Source of the DNA: Maricaulis sp017643475
Lineage (GTDB): Bacteria; Pseudomonadota; Alphaproteobacteria; Caulobacterales; Maricaulaceae
Direction of reading: 5' to 3'
Assembly (NCBI RefSeq): GCF_047123815.1
Contig: NZ_CP138920.1
Span: 2,976,001 to 3,040,000 of the forward strand
Length of the DNA: 64,000 bases
The notes below the pieces were generated by a model. That model was not told the origin of the DNA. It saw nothing but the letters and a program-made list of their open reading frames with translations, and made no database searches. Positions 8,307-17,713 of this stretch are shown here, in pieces (within the stretch, counting starts at the first letter, position 1; the number at the start of each line of letters is the position of its first letter). The translations under genes and the position numbers were made by a program.

Positions 8307-9077
8307 TCAGCTTTTTGCTGCGCTGGCCGATGGCTCCGGCCTCGGTTCGAAATCCTTGTAGGCATAACAGGACGCATGCGCGATCCATAGGAAGGTGAAG
8401 GCCAGGCCGATGGTGAAGACGGCTGATCCCGCAACAACCATGAAAGCGATGAGCCAGGCCCAGGTGATCATCACGAAAGGCTGGGCAAGGACCGAGCGGA
8501 AACTCGCGACCAGGGCCGTGACAGCGTCCACATCCTGATCGATCAGCATCGGGAAGGAGAGCACGGAGATCGTGAAGGCGAAAGCCGCCAGGATGGCGCC
8601 GGTGATCGTGCCGATGATCATGAAGGTCATGCCCTCGGGGGCTGTCAGCATGAATTGGATGAACTCGCCCGGATGGAACGGCCCGGACGGGGCCAGCACG
8701 ATGAGCAGGATCTGGGCGATGTGGAACCAGAGCAGCAGCAAAACCAGAATCACACTCATGAAGCTGACCTGGGAGATGCGAGAGGGATAGCGGGAAATCA
8801 CCACGCGGAAACGTGGTTTCTCCCCCCGTTCGAAGGCGTGGCTGACCTGGTAGATGCCGATGGCCAGGGCGGGGCCGATAAGCGCGAAGCCGCTTAGCGC
8901 GACCGGAATGGCCTCCTCGCCACCAAAGGCCCACAGCGTGCCGCTGATGGCCAGGCCGCCCAGCACGAAGATGAGACCATAGCTGATCGAGACCAGCGGT
9001 GCGCGCCGCAGATCCTCGAAGCCCAGCTTGAGCCATTTCCAGGGTGCGTCCCGGCGGACTTTCTTCAAAGTGACCAT
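8307..9077 (-). CDS. DUF2189 family integral membrane protein
   Basis: This 256-residue polytopic membrane protein has about six hydrophobic segments and a basic N-terminus (LKKVRRDAPWKWLKLG). It matches the DUF2189 family, often found next to cbb3 oxidase genes and of unknown function. The ATG at 9077 is chosen because GGGGAGG precedes it; the frame opens earlier at 9131. It is intact, unlike its neighbours. The link with oxidase biogenesis is from genomic association only. Confidence 0.8.
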   Translation of the reverse strand: MVTLKKVRRDAPWKWLKLGFEDLRRAPLVSISYGLIFVLGGLAISGTLWAFGGEEAIPVALSGFALIGPALAIGIYQVSHAFERGEKPRFRVVISRYPSRISQVSFMSVILVLLLLWFHIAQILLIVLAPSGPFHPGEFIQFMLTAPEGMTFMIIGTITGAILAAFAFTISVLSFPMLIDQDVDAVTALVASFRSVLAQPFVMITWAWLIAFMVVAGSAVFTIGLAFTFLWIAHASCYAYKDFEPRPEPSASAAKS

Positions 9078-9191
9078 GTTAATCCTCCCCCTCCATATTC
9101 GCCCGACAGGCGTATGAAATCTGCGCGTCATTACGCCACACGTTTTTTGTGATTATTCCGGGACATAAGGTCGGGGCCAAGGAGAAAGAAC

Positions 9192-9905
9192 ATGCCACCA
9201 GCCGGTCTCGCCGACCTCAGCATTCTGGGCGGATTGCTCGCGGGTTTTGCCTCGAGCCTTCACTGCGTGGGCATGTGCAGCGGAATTGCCGCCAGTCTGA
9301 TGTTTACGCTGGCGCCTGAGGCAAGTGAGAACGAGCGCCGGATAGTGATACTGAAGGCGCAGTTCGGGCGTATTGCAGCCTATATGCTGGCGGGTGCGGT
9401 GCTGGGAGCCATCGGCAGCCAGTTCTATTTCGACGCCGATCGCGCCGAAGGCTTCACGATCCTGCGCTGGGCCGGTGCAGTGACACTGGTCTGTATCGGC
9501 CTCTCCGTCGCGGGCTGGGCCCCGGCACTCGCTGGCCTGGATCGCGTCGGCGCGGGGTTGATACGCATCGCGCAAAATCCACTGGGCGGAAAGTTGAGCG
9601 CAGCCACACCGGTGCTCGCTGGTTTCCTCTGGGGACTGTTGCCCTGTGGGATGGTCTATGCCGCGCTGTTCTAAGCCATGCCTTCAGGTTCGCCAGGGTA
9701 GGGCGCCGAGATCATGGCCGGCTTTGGCGTAGGAACCTTGCCCGCAGTCCTGGCGTCCGCCTTTGGCGCCGCCAAGCTGATGAGTTTTGCGGCTCGCCCG
9801 GGCATGCGAACGGTGACCGGCCTGGCCATAGTCGCAGTAGGCATTCTGTCAGCGGCGCTGCCCTGGAAGGAAATCGCAGCCTTCTGCGGCATTCCTGTCG
9901 AATAA
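9192..9905 (+). pseudogene. TauE/SafE-like membrane protein with two in-frame stops
   Basis: The frame encodes the sulfite-exporter-like (UreH/TauE-type) membrane protein commonly found in cco clusters and linked to copper handling or cytochrome maturation. The N-terminus has the conserved FASSLHCVGMCSG motif, and the middle has GLLPCGMVYAALF. Directly after that come a TAA at 9672-9674 and a TAG at 9699-9701. The same frame then continues with IMAGFGVGTLPAV and the final helix to 9905. Two separate nonsense changes in one frame argue for decay rather than one sequencing slip. Confidence 0.85.
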
Positions 9906-9982
9906 GCACGCAGTTGTGATGCAGCGCGAGAAGACCCGCCTTCTCGGTCGCGCTATCTAGTCCGTGCTCGGGGGTAGACATC

Positions 9983-10528
9983 ATGATGAAGGCGAACACC
10001 ATGCTTCTCACGCTCATACTGGCCTCCAGCCTCACCTTGACGATCGCAGGCGAAGGCGATGCGCAGGTCGTGGGCGCAGTCACGGAGCACCAGTCAACAC
10101 TTCTGAGCCAGGGTGGTGGAGCGCTTTACGGACTGCAGATCACTGAGCGACGTAGCCGGGCCTGCCAGGTTCGCGCCTTCTTTCGTGGTGCACCGCCGCG
10201 AACCTCGCAATTCTGTTCCGGCCGGGTCGTCGGGCGGCATGTGCGCGATGCCTCCGCGGCGCTGATGGGTATTGCCGAGGAAGTCACCGGGCTGAGCGCC
10301 TGCATGGATCGCAACGAGAAAATCGCCGTCGTGCGATTGCACTCCGGGAGTGGCCAGACGGCGCAGGCCAGTGTTGGTGAGTGTGCGACCGATTTCCAGC
10401 GGGTCGATTGTGAAGCTGGCTGGGCAGTGCAGGGCATCCAGTTCTATTTCGATGGCGCTTCGGGAACACGTTCCCACCGTCATCTGAGCGGAATGCGCCC
10501 ATTGTGCACGCTGATGGCGATGCAGTAG
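9983..10528 (+). CDS. hypothetical secreted protein, 181 aa
   Basis: The product begins with a signal peptide (MMKANTMLLTLILASSL, cleavage perhaps near residue 27). The mature part contains at least five cysteines (in RACQVRAF, QFCSG, SACMDR, GECATDF and DCEAG), suggesting disulfides in a periplasmic protein. I do not recognise the family. GGGGGT lies upstream of the ATG. Confidence 0.65.
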   Translation: MMKANTMLLTLILASSLTLTIAGEGDAQVVGAVTEHQSTLLSQGGGALYGLQITERRSRACQVRAFFRGAPPRTSQFCSGRVVGRHVRDASAALMGIAEEVTGLSACMDRNEKIAVVRLHSGSGQTAQASVGECATDFQRVDCEAGWAVQGIQFYFDGASGTRSHRHLSGMRPLCTLMAMQ

Positions 10529-10595
10529 GCCGATTTATCGCTTATGATTTGAGCGACGGGACTGTCTGCTGCAGATTCTCTGCAGGAGAAGCGCC

Positions 10596-11009
10596 ATGCC
10601 GAGCGAGAATCATCCAGACCCGGAAACCTATCTGACGACCGCCCTGGACGGTCAGGTCGTCATGGTGCGAGCGACGGGCGAGCAGACCGGGCCCGAGGCT
10701 GCCCTGATGCGCCAGAAACTGGTCCGGCTTCTGGCCGAGCGTGGATGCGACGCGGTTCTGGTGGATTTGCGGGAGGCCAGCTATGAGGCAAACCGCATTC
10801 GGGAGACGGCAGATCGCCTGGCGGCACTGACCGCCGTGATCCCGCCCGGACGGGGCGCAGTATGGCACCGCAATGAAGACCCGCACGCGCTTTCCTTCAT
10901 CCTCGATGCTTTCCGCCGCGCCGGGCATCTTGCCTGGGCGGTACAATCACTAGACGAAGCCGCGCACTATCTGCTCGACGACGAAGGTCCTGACATTATT
11001 GCGATCTAG
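10596..11009 (+). CDS. hypothetical STAS-like protein, 137 aa
   Basis: This soluble protein is preceded by a clear CAGGAGA ribosome-binding site. The alternation of strands and helices (VVMVRATGEQ, then VRLLAERGCDAVLVDLRE) resembles the STAS/SpoIIAA fold found in small alphaproteobacterial proteins, but no specific motif confirms this. It lies about 60 bases before the isoaspartyl peptidase and could be cotranscribed with it. Confidence 0.6.
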   Translation: MPSENHPDPETYLTTALDGQVVMVRATGEQTGPEAALMRQKLVRLLAERGCDAVLVDLREASYEANRIRETADRLAALTAVIPPGRGAVWHRNEDPHALSFILDAFRRAGHLAWAVQSLDEAAHYLLDDEGPDIIAI

Positions 11010-11067
11010 CTGTGCTTGCCCCGGCCCTGCGAACGGGTCATCCTGCGCGCAATTGAGGGGGAGCATC

Positions 11068-12126
11068 ATGAAATTCAAGGCGATTGCCGCTGCGCTGGCC
11101 GCGACTGTACTTACACCCTTTGCCCAGGCCCAGGAGCAGCCCGAATGGGCGCTGGTTATCCATGGTGGCGCAGGCGTGATCGAGCGCGGGCGTATGACAG
11201 CCGAGCGCGAAGCAGAGTACCGGGCAGCCATGCATGCTGCGCTCGACCGCGGCGAGGCAGTGCTGGAGGCCGGTGGCAGTGCGCTGGACGCAATCGAGGC
11301 CGTGATCCACGGCATGGAAGATGATCCGTTGTTCAACGCTGGTCGCGGAGCTGTTTTCACTGCTGCCGGCAAGAATGAGCTCGACGCGTCCATCATGGAC
11401 GGCGCATCCCTGAACGCCGGCGCCGTTGCCGGTGTCACCCAGGTCCGTCATCCTATCTCACTGGCCCGGGCCGTCATGGACCGTTCTCGCCATGTCATGC
11501 TGCAAGGAGAGGGCGCAGAGACTTTTGCCATCGAGCAGGGGCTGGAAATGGTGCCACCCGCCTGGTTCTTCACGGAACGCCGCTGGCAGTCGATGGAGCG
11601 CGCCCTCGATCGTCTGGGCATAGCGGCCCCGGATCGCCCTGAGGACGCGCCGGAGGCAGAGGGTGTCGATCACGGCACGTTGGAACAGGATGACCGCGAA
11701 CACCGGTTTGGCACAGTTGGCGTGGTAGCCCTGGACAGTGACGGAAATATCGCCGCGGGAACCTCCACCGGCGGAACAACCGCCAAGCGTTGGGGGCGTG
11801 TCGGTGACAGCCCAATCCTGGGCGCCGGCACCTATGCCAGCAACCAGTCCTGCGGCGTGTCCGCAACGGGTACGGGCGAGTATTTTATCCGCCTGACGGT
11901 GGCCAGCCGAATCTGTGCGCTGGTCGAGTTCCAGGGGCTGTCCTTGCAGGAGGCCGCTGACCAGGTCATCCAGGATGAGCTGACCGCGATGGGCGGTGAT
12001 GGTGGTATTGTCGCCCTGACACCGTCCGGAGATGTCGCGTGGAGCTTCAACACACCCGGCATGTATCGTGCCCGCCAGAGTGCAGGCGGCGAGCCGGTTG
12101 TGGGCATTTATGGTGACGAGGACTAG
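11068..12126 (+). CDS. exported isoaspartyl peptidase / L-asparaginase, Ntn hydrolase
   Basis: This 352-residue precursor belongs to the N-terminal-nucleophile asparaginase-2 family, which hydrolyses isoaspartyl peptides and L-asparagine. A signal peptide (residues 1-20, ending AQAQ) targets it to the periplasm. The conserved opening VIHGGAG, the acidic GRGAVF region and the autocleavage site HRFGTVGVV are present. Self-cleavage would expose Thr216 as the nucleophile. STGGT after it forms the substrate pocket. The start at 11068 has GAGGGGGAG upstream. Confidence 0.9.
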   Translation: MKFKAIAAALAATVLTPFAQAQEQPEWALVIHGGAGVIERGRMTAEREAEYRAAMHAALDRGEAVLEAGGSALDAIEAVIHGMEDDPLFNAGRGAVFTAAGKNELDASIMDGASLNAGAVAGVTQVRHPISLARAVMDRSRHVMLQGEGAETFAIEQGLEMVPPAWFFTERRWQSMERALDRLGIAAPDRPEDAPEAEGVDHGTLEQDDREHRFGTVGVVALDSDGNIAAGTSTGGTTAKRWGRVGDSPILGAGTYASNQSCGVSATGTGEYFIRLTVASRICALVEFQGLSLQEAADQVIQDELTAMGGDGGIVALTPSGDVAWSFNTPGMYRARQSAGGEPVVGIYGDED

Positions 12127-12181
12127 CCCGTCCCGTACTGCCCGACATTCAGATCCAGACCAAACCCTGAAAGGTACCCCC

Positions 12182-13864
12182 TTGGATATCAAAGCCCTTA
12201 CGGACCAGCTGTCCGTCAGCCCCCAAGGTTACCGTCGAGGATATCGCTGCCATCAAGGAGGCAGGCTTTAAGTCAGTCATCTGCAATCGTCCTGACGGCG
12301 AGGGTGCGGATCAACCGACGTTTGACGAGATCAGTGCAGCCGCCCAGGCCGCTGGGCTTGAAGCGCTCTATCAGCCGATCGTCGCGGGCAGGGTGCAGGA
12401 CGAGGATGCGGCGAAATTCGGCGAAGCGCTCAGCTCGCTGCCGGGGCCGGTCCTGGCTTATTGCCGCACGGGCACTCGCTCGGCGACGCTCTGGTCACTG
12501 CACAGCGCTGCGACCATGTCCATGGAGGATATCCTCGCAGCGACCTCTGCAGCTGGTCATGACATGACCGGAATTGCCCGCCGCGTGGCCAGTGGCGGTT
12601 CCACGCCAACTGAGACCGGGGGTGCGCGTTTCGATGTCGTGATTGTTGGTGGCGGCGCCTCCGGTGTCTCCGTAGCTGCCAGCCTGCAAACACGCGAGTA
12701 TGGCCTGTCCATCGCTATTATCGACCCGGCCGACACCCATTATTATCAGCCGGGTTGGACCATGGTGGGCGGCGGCGTCTTCAACGCTGAAAGTACGGCG
12801 AACCCCATGGGCGCGCTGATCCCGGGCGGGGTGACCTGGATCAAGTCTGCTGTTGCCTCCTTTGAGCCGGAAAAGGATGCTGTCGTTCTCGATGGCTGCC
12901 GCGTGGTGAAATACGACCGCCTGGTCGTCTGCCCCGGCCTCAAGCTGGACTGGGATGGCGTGGAGGGCCTGACCGACACGCTGGGTCGCAATGGCGTGAC
13001 CTCGAACTACCGATATGACCTGGCGCCCTATACCTGGGAGCTGGTGCAGTCGCTGAACAAGGGGAGGGCCCTGTTCACCCAGCCGCCCATGCCGATCAAG
13101 TGTGCCGGTGCGCCGCAAAAAGCGCTCTATCTCTCCGGGGATGCCTGGACGCGTCGGGGGGTGATAGACGACATCGAGATCGAGTTTTGCAATGCCGTTG
13201 GCGTGCTCTTTGGCGTGAAGGACTATGTGCCGGCGCTTGAGCGATATATCGACAAGTATGGCGCCCAGCTGAACTTCTTCCATAATTTGGTGGCTATTGA
13301 TGGCGAGGCGAAAAAAAAGCCTGGTTTGACGTAAAGAAGCCGGACACCGAAGTGGTCCGTGTCGAGAAGGAATTCGACATGATCCACGTCTGCCCACCCC
13401 AGACGGCCCCGGACTTCATCCGTGTCTCACCTCTGGCGGATGCCGCTGGCTGGGTGGATGTCGACCAGTTCACCCTTCGTCACAAGACTTATGAGAACAT
13501 CTGGTCGCTGGGTGATGTCATGAATGCGCCGAACGCCAAGACAGCCGCCGCAGCGCGCAAACAGGCCCCGGTCGTTGCCGAGAATATCTCGGCTGATATT
13601 CGCGGTCGTTCGCCTGTGGCCCAGTATGACGGTTATGGCTCCTGCCCGCTGACTGTCGAGCGCGGCAAGATTGTTCTCGCCGAGTTCGGCTACGGCGGCA
13701 CGCTTTTGCCAAGCTTCCCGCGCTGGCTGATTGATGGCCAGAAACCGACTCGTGCAGCCTGGTTCCTTGAGGAAAAACTCCTGCCGCCGATCTACTGGAG
13801 AGCCATGCTGCGCGGTCATGAATGGCTGGCCAAGCCGACCCGGATCAAGGTTGAAGTGGACTAG
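12182..13864 (+). pseudogene. DUF442-sulfide:quinone oxidoreductase fusion, two frameshifts
   Basis: Read across three frames, this encodes an N-terminal DUF442 (phosphatase/sulfur-transferase-like) domain with an intact YCRTGTRS loop. It is fused to a flavoprotein of the type II sulfide:quinone oxidoreductase group: FAD motif VVIVGGGASGVSVA, redox Cys in PPMPIKCAGAPQKA, and C-terminal IWSLGDVMNAPNAKTAAA. The first break is an extra G at 12227-12228, which removes continuity after LSVSPQ. The second is at an A8 run (13311-13318), where one more or two fewer bases restore the frame. TTG at 12182 is the apparent start. It is either a pseudogene or two sequencing errors. A working product would feed electrons from sulfide to quinone. 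Confidence 0.8.
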
Positions 13865-13883
13865 AACCGTCATCGCAAGCGAA

Positions 13884-14795
13884 CTAGGAGAGAATCGAAT
13901 CCTCTCCCTGTTCGAAATACTCACTGTCACGTTTCATCTGGGCGACGATGTGGTCGAACGCCGCCCGGATCCGGGCGCTCTTGCGCACGGTTTCATGGGC
14001 CACGATCCACAGATCCAGCGACGTGGAAAAGTCTGGCAGCAACCGGACCAGGTCACCGCAGCGTCGGGCGAGGCGGTGCGAGGTCACGCCAACGCCGTAA
14101 CCGGCTTCCAGCCCCTTGATATGGCTGGCCGGGCTGTTGGCCTTGAAGGCAACGTGATGCGGTACGACGGCTGAACCTTCAGGCGTCTTGGGCCAGCCAA
14201 AATAGTCCCCGATCGACCAGGCAACACAGGCGTGATCCGATAGATCCTCGACATTGGTCGGGTGACGGTGCCGCTCTAGATAGGTTTTCGAAGCATAGAG
14301 CCCAGCGCCAACTGTTGCGCCGCGCCGGCCAATCAGGCTTTGCTGGGTTCCGGGGCCGTTCCACCGCAGGGCAATATCGGCTTCGCGGTCAGCCAGGTTC
14401 GCCGGGTGATTCTTGATCGCGATCTCGATCCCGATGCCGGGGTTTTCCCGCTGGAACGGAGCGAGGGCGCCTGGCAGCCAGTCCGCGCCCAGACCTTCCG
14501 ATGCCGAAATGACAACCAGTCCGGTCAGGGACTGGTCCTGCGCGATGGCAGCGCGGTGGATGGCGGAGGCTTCCTCGCGCATGCGCCGGGCATGGCCGAC
14601 AATACGTACACCCAGCGATGTCAGCTTGGACTGCCCGTTTTCGCGTTCGAACAAGGGTTCACCCAGCCGGGACTCCAGCGCCTGAAGGCGGCGGGTGACG
14701 GTAGGTTGGGAGACATTGAGTTCCGCGGCGGCGGCCGTGAGGCTGCCACATTCCGCGACCGTGAGGCACACGAGATAGTCTGACCAGTCATCCAT
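13884..14795 (-). CDS. LysR-family transcriptional regulator
   Basis: This 303-residue LysR-type regulator has an N-terminal winged helix-turn-helix (residues 5-63, AAAAELNVSQPTVTRRLQAL) and a C-terminal substrate-binding-like effector domain. It is divergent from the TPR protein gene at 14887. A perfect 7-2-7 palindrome covers its own start codon, suggesting autoregulation. The target genes are unknown; the broken SQR gene ends 20 bases from its stop. Confidence 0.9.
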   Translation of the reverse strand: MDDWSDYLVCLTVAECGSLTAAAAELNVSQPTVTRRLQALESRLGEPLFERENGQSKLTSLGVRIVGHARRMREEASAIHRAAIAQDQSLTGLVVISASEGLGADWLPGALAPFQRENPGIGIEIAIKNHPANLADREADIALRWNGPGTQQSLIGRRGATVGAGLYASKTYLERHRHPTNVEDLSDHACVAWSIGDYFGWPKTPEGSAVVPHHVAFKANSPASHIKGLEAGYGVGVTSHRLARRCGDLVRLLPDFSTSLDLWIVAHETVRKSARIRAAFDHIVAQMKRDSEYFEQGEDSILS

Positions 14796-14808
14796 ACATT
14801 TATGTATG
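14793..14808. promoter_or_regulatory. palindrome over the LysR start codon
   Basis: CATACATTTATGTATG is a perfect inverted repeat (7-bp arms, 2-base spacer). Its left end is the minus-strand ATG of the LysR gene. The position suits an autoregulatory binding site; binding is inferred. Confidence 0.5.
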
Positions 14809-14886
14809 CAGGTAATGTGCTATTGGTCAATGATATTCATATAACTTCGTTCTAAATATAAACGCTGTTCACTCATGGAGAGCGAG

Positions 14887-15348
14887 ATGTTCAGAACGAT
14901 TCTTATTGCTGCGGCGCTCGTCGCCGCCCCGACCACTGCTGCAACGGCTCAGTCCTGCGAGGCCGAGCCGCAGTTTGCCTTCAACCGTACTTCTAATGCC
15001 CTAGTCCGTGCGCAGTTCAACTCCCTGCGCCGCGCCCAGTGGGAACGAGCCATCCACTTCGGCACGGAAGTTTCCGAATCCGGTGCTTCCCCGCGCGACA
15101 AGGTCGTGGCCCTGTCCAACCTTTGTTATGCGTATGCTGCGTCCGGCGATGCGGCTGAAGCCATTGTCGCCTGTGATGCGGCAATCGAACAGAGCTCTGA
15201 CGCCTGGCGTGCCCTGAATAATCGCGGCGCTGCCAACTGGCTTGCCGGCAACCGCTCGGCTGCCGCGGCTGATTTCCAGGCTGCTGCTGCCGTTGCCGGT
15301 GGTGAGGACGAGGTCCAGGCCAACATGGCCTTGGCCCAGTGCAGCTAA
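14887..15348 (+). CDS. secreted TPR-like protein
   Basis: This 153-residue protein begins with a signal peptide (MFRTILIAAALVAA, cleavage after TAATAQ). The rest forms helical pairs (VVALSNLCYAYAASGDAAEA, WRALNNRGAANWLAGN) characteristic of about two to three tetratricopeptide repeats, so it may be a periplasmic protein-binding module. The start at 14887 has GGAGAGCGAG upstream; an ATG 12 bases earlier lacks one. It is divergent from the LysR gene and followed by a strong terminator. Confidence 0.75.
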   Translation: MFRTILIAAALVAAPTTAATAQSCEAEPQFAFNRTSNALVRAQFNSLRRAQWERAIHFGTEVSESGASPRDKVVALSNLCYAYAASGDAAEAIVACDAAIEQSSDAWRALNNRGAANWLAGNRSAAAADFQAAAAVAGGEDEVQANMALAQCS

Positions 15349-15384
15349 ACTCCCCCCATCAGCTTGCCCAAGGCTGATGTTGTA

Positions 15385-15413
15385 GCCGGAGCGCTCCCCC
15401 GCTCCGGCTTTTT
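15385..15413 (+). terminator. intrinsic terminator
   Basis: A perfect 9-bp GC-rich stem (GCCGGAGCG with CGCTCCGGC, 6-base loop) is followed by TTTTT. It ends the transcript of the TPR protein gene. Confidence 0.85.
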
Positions 15414-15522
15414 GCTGCCTGCGTATGTGGGCGGGTGAGGCGATGAAGCTTCACACTGAGCTTGTCTTGTGCGGTGAGTAGCGATAGCCATCAGCTTCCA
15501 CCCAACAAGCAAGTGGTTCACT

Positions 15523-16536
15523 ATGAAACTCGCATCTTTGAAAAACGGTCATCGCGACGGCAAGCTGGTCGTCGTTTCCAAGGACATCGCCTGGTATGCG
15601 GACGCGTCTTCCATCGCCCCGACCATGCAAGCGGCCCTGGATGACTGGGAGCGATGCGAGGGCGAGCTGCAGAGCCTTTACGAACAGCTCAATCGCGAGA
15701 CCATTCCGCGCGAGCGCTTCCATGAACATGACGCCCTGTCGCCGTTGCCGCGTGCGTTTCAGTGGGCGGACGGCTCGGCCTATGTCAATCACGTGGAACT
15801 GGTGCGCAAGGCGCGCAATGCCGAAATGCCGGCAACCTTTTGGACTGATCCGCTGATGTATCAGGGCGGGTCCGACGCTTTCCTGGCGCCGCGCGCCGAC
15901 ATCCCGCTGGGCGACGAGGCCTGGGGATGTGACATGGAAGGTGAGGTCGCCGTGATCTGTGGCGATGCGCCGATGGGCTGTTCTCCGGAGGAAGCCGCCA
16001 AGTCGATCCGCCTCATCATGCTGGTCAATGATGTCTCGCTGCGCGGCCTGATCCCGGCCGAGCTGGCCAAGGGCTTTGGCTTCTTCCAGTCCAAACCGCC
16101 GACGGCCTTCTCTCCGGTCGCTGTGACCCCGGACGAGCTGGGCGATGCCTGGGATGGCAAGAAAGTCTCGCTGCCGCTGGTCGTGCACTATAACAACGAA
16201 CCTTTCGGCGTGGCGGATTGCGGTGTCGACATGACGTTCGATTTTCCGCAGCTGGTCGCTCACCTGGCGAAAACGCGACCGGTCACCGCCGGCACCGTGA
16301 TTGGTTCAGGCACGATTTCCAACAAGCTGGATAATGGTCCGGGCAAGCCGATTTCCGAGGGCGGCGTGGGCTATTCCTGCATCGCCGAGATCCGCATGAT
16401 CGAGACGATCAATGAGGGCAAGCCCTCGACCTCGTTCATGAAGTATGGCGATACCGTCAAGATCCAGATGAAGGACAAGGACGGCAAGTCCATCTTCGGC
16501 GCGATCGAACAGACCGTCGTGAAATACGAGGGCTAG
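15523..16536 (+). CDS. fumarylacetoacetate hydrolase family protein
   Basis: This 337-residue member of the FAH superfamily cleaves or hydrates acyl-pyruvate-type substrates with a divalent metal. Metal ligands are visible in the DMEGEVAVICGD and LIMLVNDVSLRG stretches. The C-terminal GTVIGSGTISNK and GYSCIAEIRMIE are typical. The length matches the FAH-like hydrolases of aromatic (tyrosine/homogentisate) degradation in alphaproteobacteria. No other homogentisate genes are adjacent, so the exact substrate is not fixed. Confidence 0.85.
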   Translation: MKLASLKNGHRDGKLVVVSKDIAWYADASSIAPTMQAALDDWERCEGELQSLYEQLNRETIPRERFHEHDALSPLPRAFQWADGSAYVNHVELVRKARNAEMPATFWTDPLMYQGGSDAFLAPRADIPLGDEAWGCDMEGEVAVICGDAPMGCSPEEAAKSIRLIMLVNDVSLRGLIPAELAKGFGFFQSKPPTAFSPVAVTPDELGDAWDGKKVSLPLVVHYNNEPFGVADCGVDMTFDFPQLVAHLAKTRPVTAGTVIGSGTISNKLDNGPGKPISEGGVGYSCIAEIRMIETINEGKPSTSFMKYGDTVKIQMKDKDGKSIFGAIEQTVVKYEG

Positions 16537-16551
16537 GCCTTCGCAAAAGCC

Positions 16552-17622
16552 CTAGACAGACGCCGGTGCGGTTTCGTGCCGGCGTTTTTCTTTGCCGGAT
16601 ACCTTGAGGCCAAGCGTCAGCGCGGGCAGCCAGGGCATCACCGGGCCGAGACTGCGGGCAATGATTTCCGCAGCGATTGAGAGGGTCAGACCTGCCGTGG
16701 CGCCGATGACCAGGCCAAGCCAGGGATCTGGGAAGCCCATGATCTTGTAGACTGCCAGCAGGGCCATCACCGGGAACATGTGGTAGAGATAGATCCCGAA
16801 GGAAAACCGGCCGATCCACGCCAGCGGCGCGAAATTTAGCACATTGCGAAAGAGGATCAGCGAGCCAGATGCCGTGAGGCCCAGGCCGAGCGCCATGGCA
16901 TCACGCCGCTCGATCACGGCGGACGGATCAGCAAAGACTCCGATGAAATGGATCGTGCCCAACAGGGCCATGCTGGACAGGAAGGCCGTCTTTACGCCGC
17001 GTGTTGCTTCGCCCTCGAACCGGTTGAGGAAGACGCCCAGCGCAAAGAAGGGCGCCAGGTAGAGCGTGCGGTCAAACGACATCCATTCAATGCCCCGGCC
17101 GATATCGGACAGGAACAGCGCCGAGGTGACCGCCAGGAATCCTGTGGCCACTTGCAATCGTGCCTTGGGGAAAATCAGATCCAGTGCCCCGATGACCAGA
17201 AAGAGGATGAGCACCGCCTGCAGGAACCAGAGATAGGCATAGGCGCTGACATAGATCTGCCAGAACTCGCCCCACGGCACACCGTAACCGGCACCCAGCA
17301 GGGTGTTGGCTACGCCATAGATGGTTGTCACGAACAGGAAGGGCAGGCCGACACGACGCATCTTGCCGGTCACGAACTGGCCGCTCACCTCGCGCGTCGG
17401 TGGTCGATAGGCATAGACAAAGCCCGACAGCATCGCGAACAGCGGCATGCGCAAATGGAAGAAAACCGCAGTGAACATGGCCAGCGGATGATCATCGGGG
17501 ACCCGCAGTCCGTTGGTGGCCTGCTCACCGACGACATGCAGCACCAGCAACAGGATACAGGCCAGGCCACGCAGCGTATCAATACCGCCATGGCGAGATT
17601 GTGCCAGATTGGTGCTGCTCAT
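16552..17622 (-). CDS. acyltransferase 3 family membrane protein
   Basis: This 356-residue polytopic protein opens with the acyltransferase-3 signature (RHGGIDTLRGLACILLLVLH), including the conserved Arg and catalytic His. About ten membrane helices follow, with RMPLFAMLSGFVYA and FSFGIYLYHMFPV motifs. Such enzymes O-acylate surface glycans or small molecules. The ATG at 17622 is chosen because the residues before it are not family-like. A second enzyme of the same superfamily lies at 24664. Confidence 0.85.
   Translation of the reverse strand: MSSTNLAQSRHGGIDTLRGLACILLLVLHVVGEQATNGLRVPDDHPLAMFTAVFFHLRMPLFAMLSGFVYAYRPPTREVSGQFVTGKMRRVGLPFLFVTTIYGVANTLLGAGYGVPWGEFWQIYVSAYAYLWFLQAVLILFLVIGALDLIFPKARLQVATGFLAVTSALFLSDIGRGIEWMSFDRTLYLAPFFALGVFLNRFEGEATRGVKTAFLSSMALLGTIHFIGVFADPSAVIERRDAMALGLGLTASGSLILFRNVLNFAPLAWIGRFSFGIYLYHMFPVMALLAVYKIMGFPDPWLGLVIGATAGLTLSIAAEIIARSLGPVMPWLPALTLGLKVSGKEKRRHETAPASV
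16561..16589 (+). terminator. intrinsic terminator after the FAH gene
   Basis: A CGCCGG/CCGGCG stem with a 12-base loop is followed by TTTTT. It overlaps the 3' end of the convergent acyltransferase gene. Confidence 0.65.
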
Positions 17623-17713
17623 GGCCGCGGCCTCCCGGAAGCTTGTTCTGATGGGCTGGCACGCAATATCTGCGCCGCGCTGGAGTTTGTCACGGCGCGC
17701 TTCGCTGGCGACC

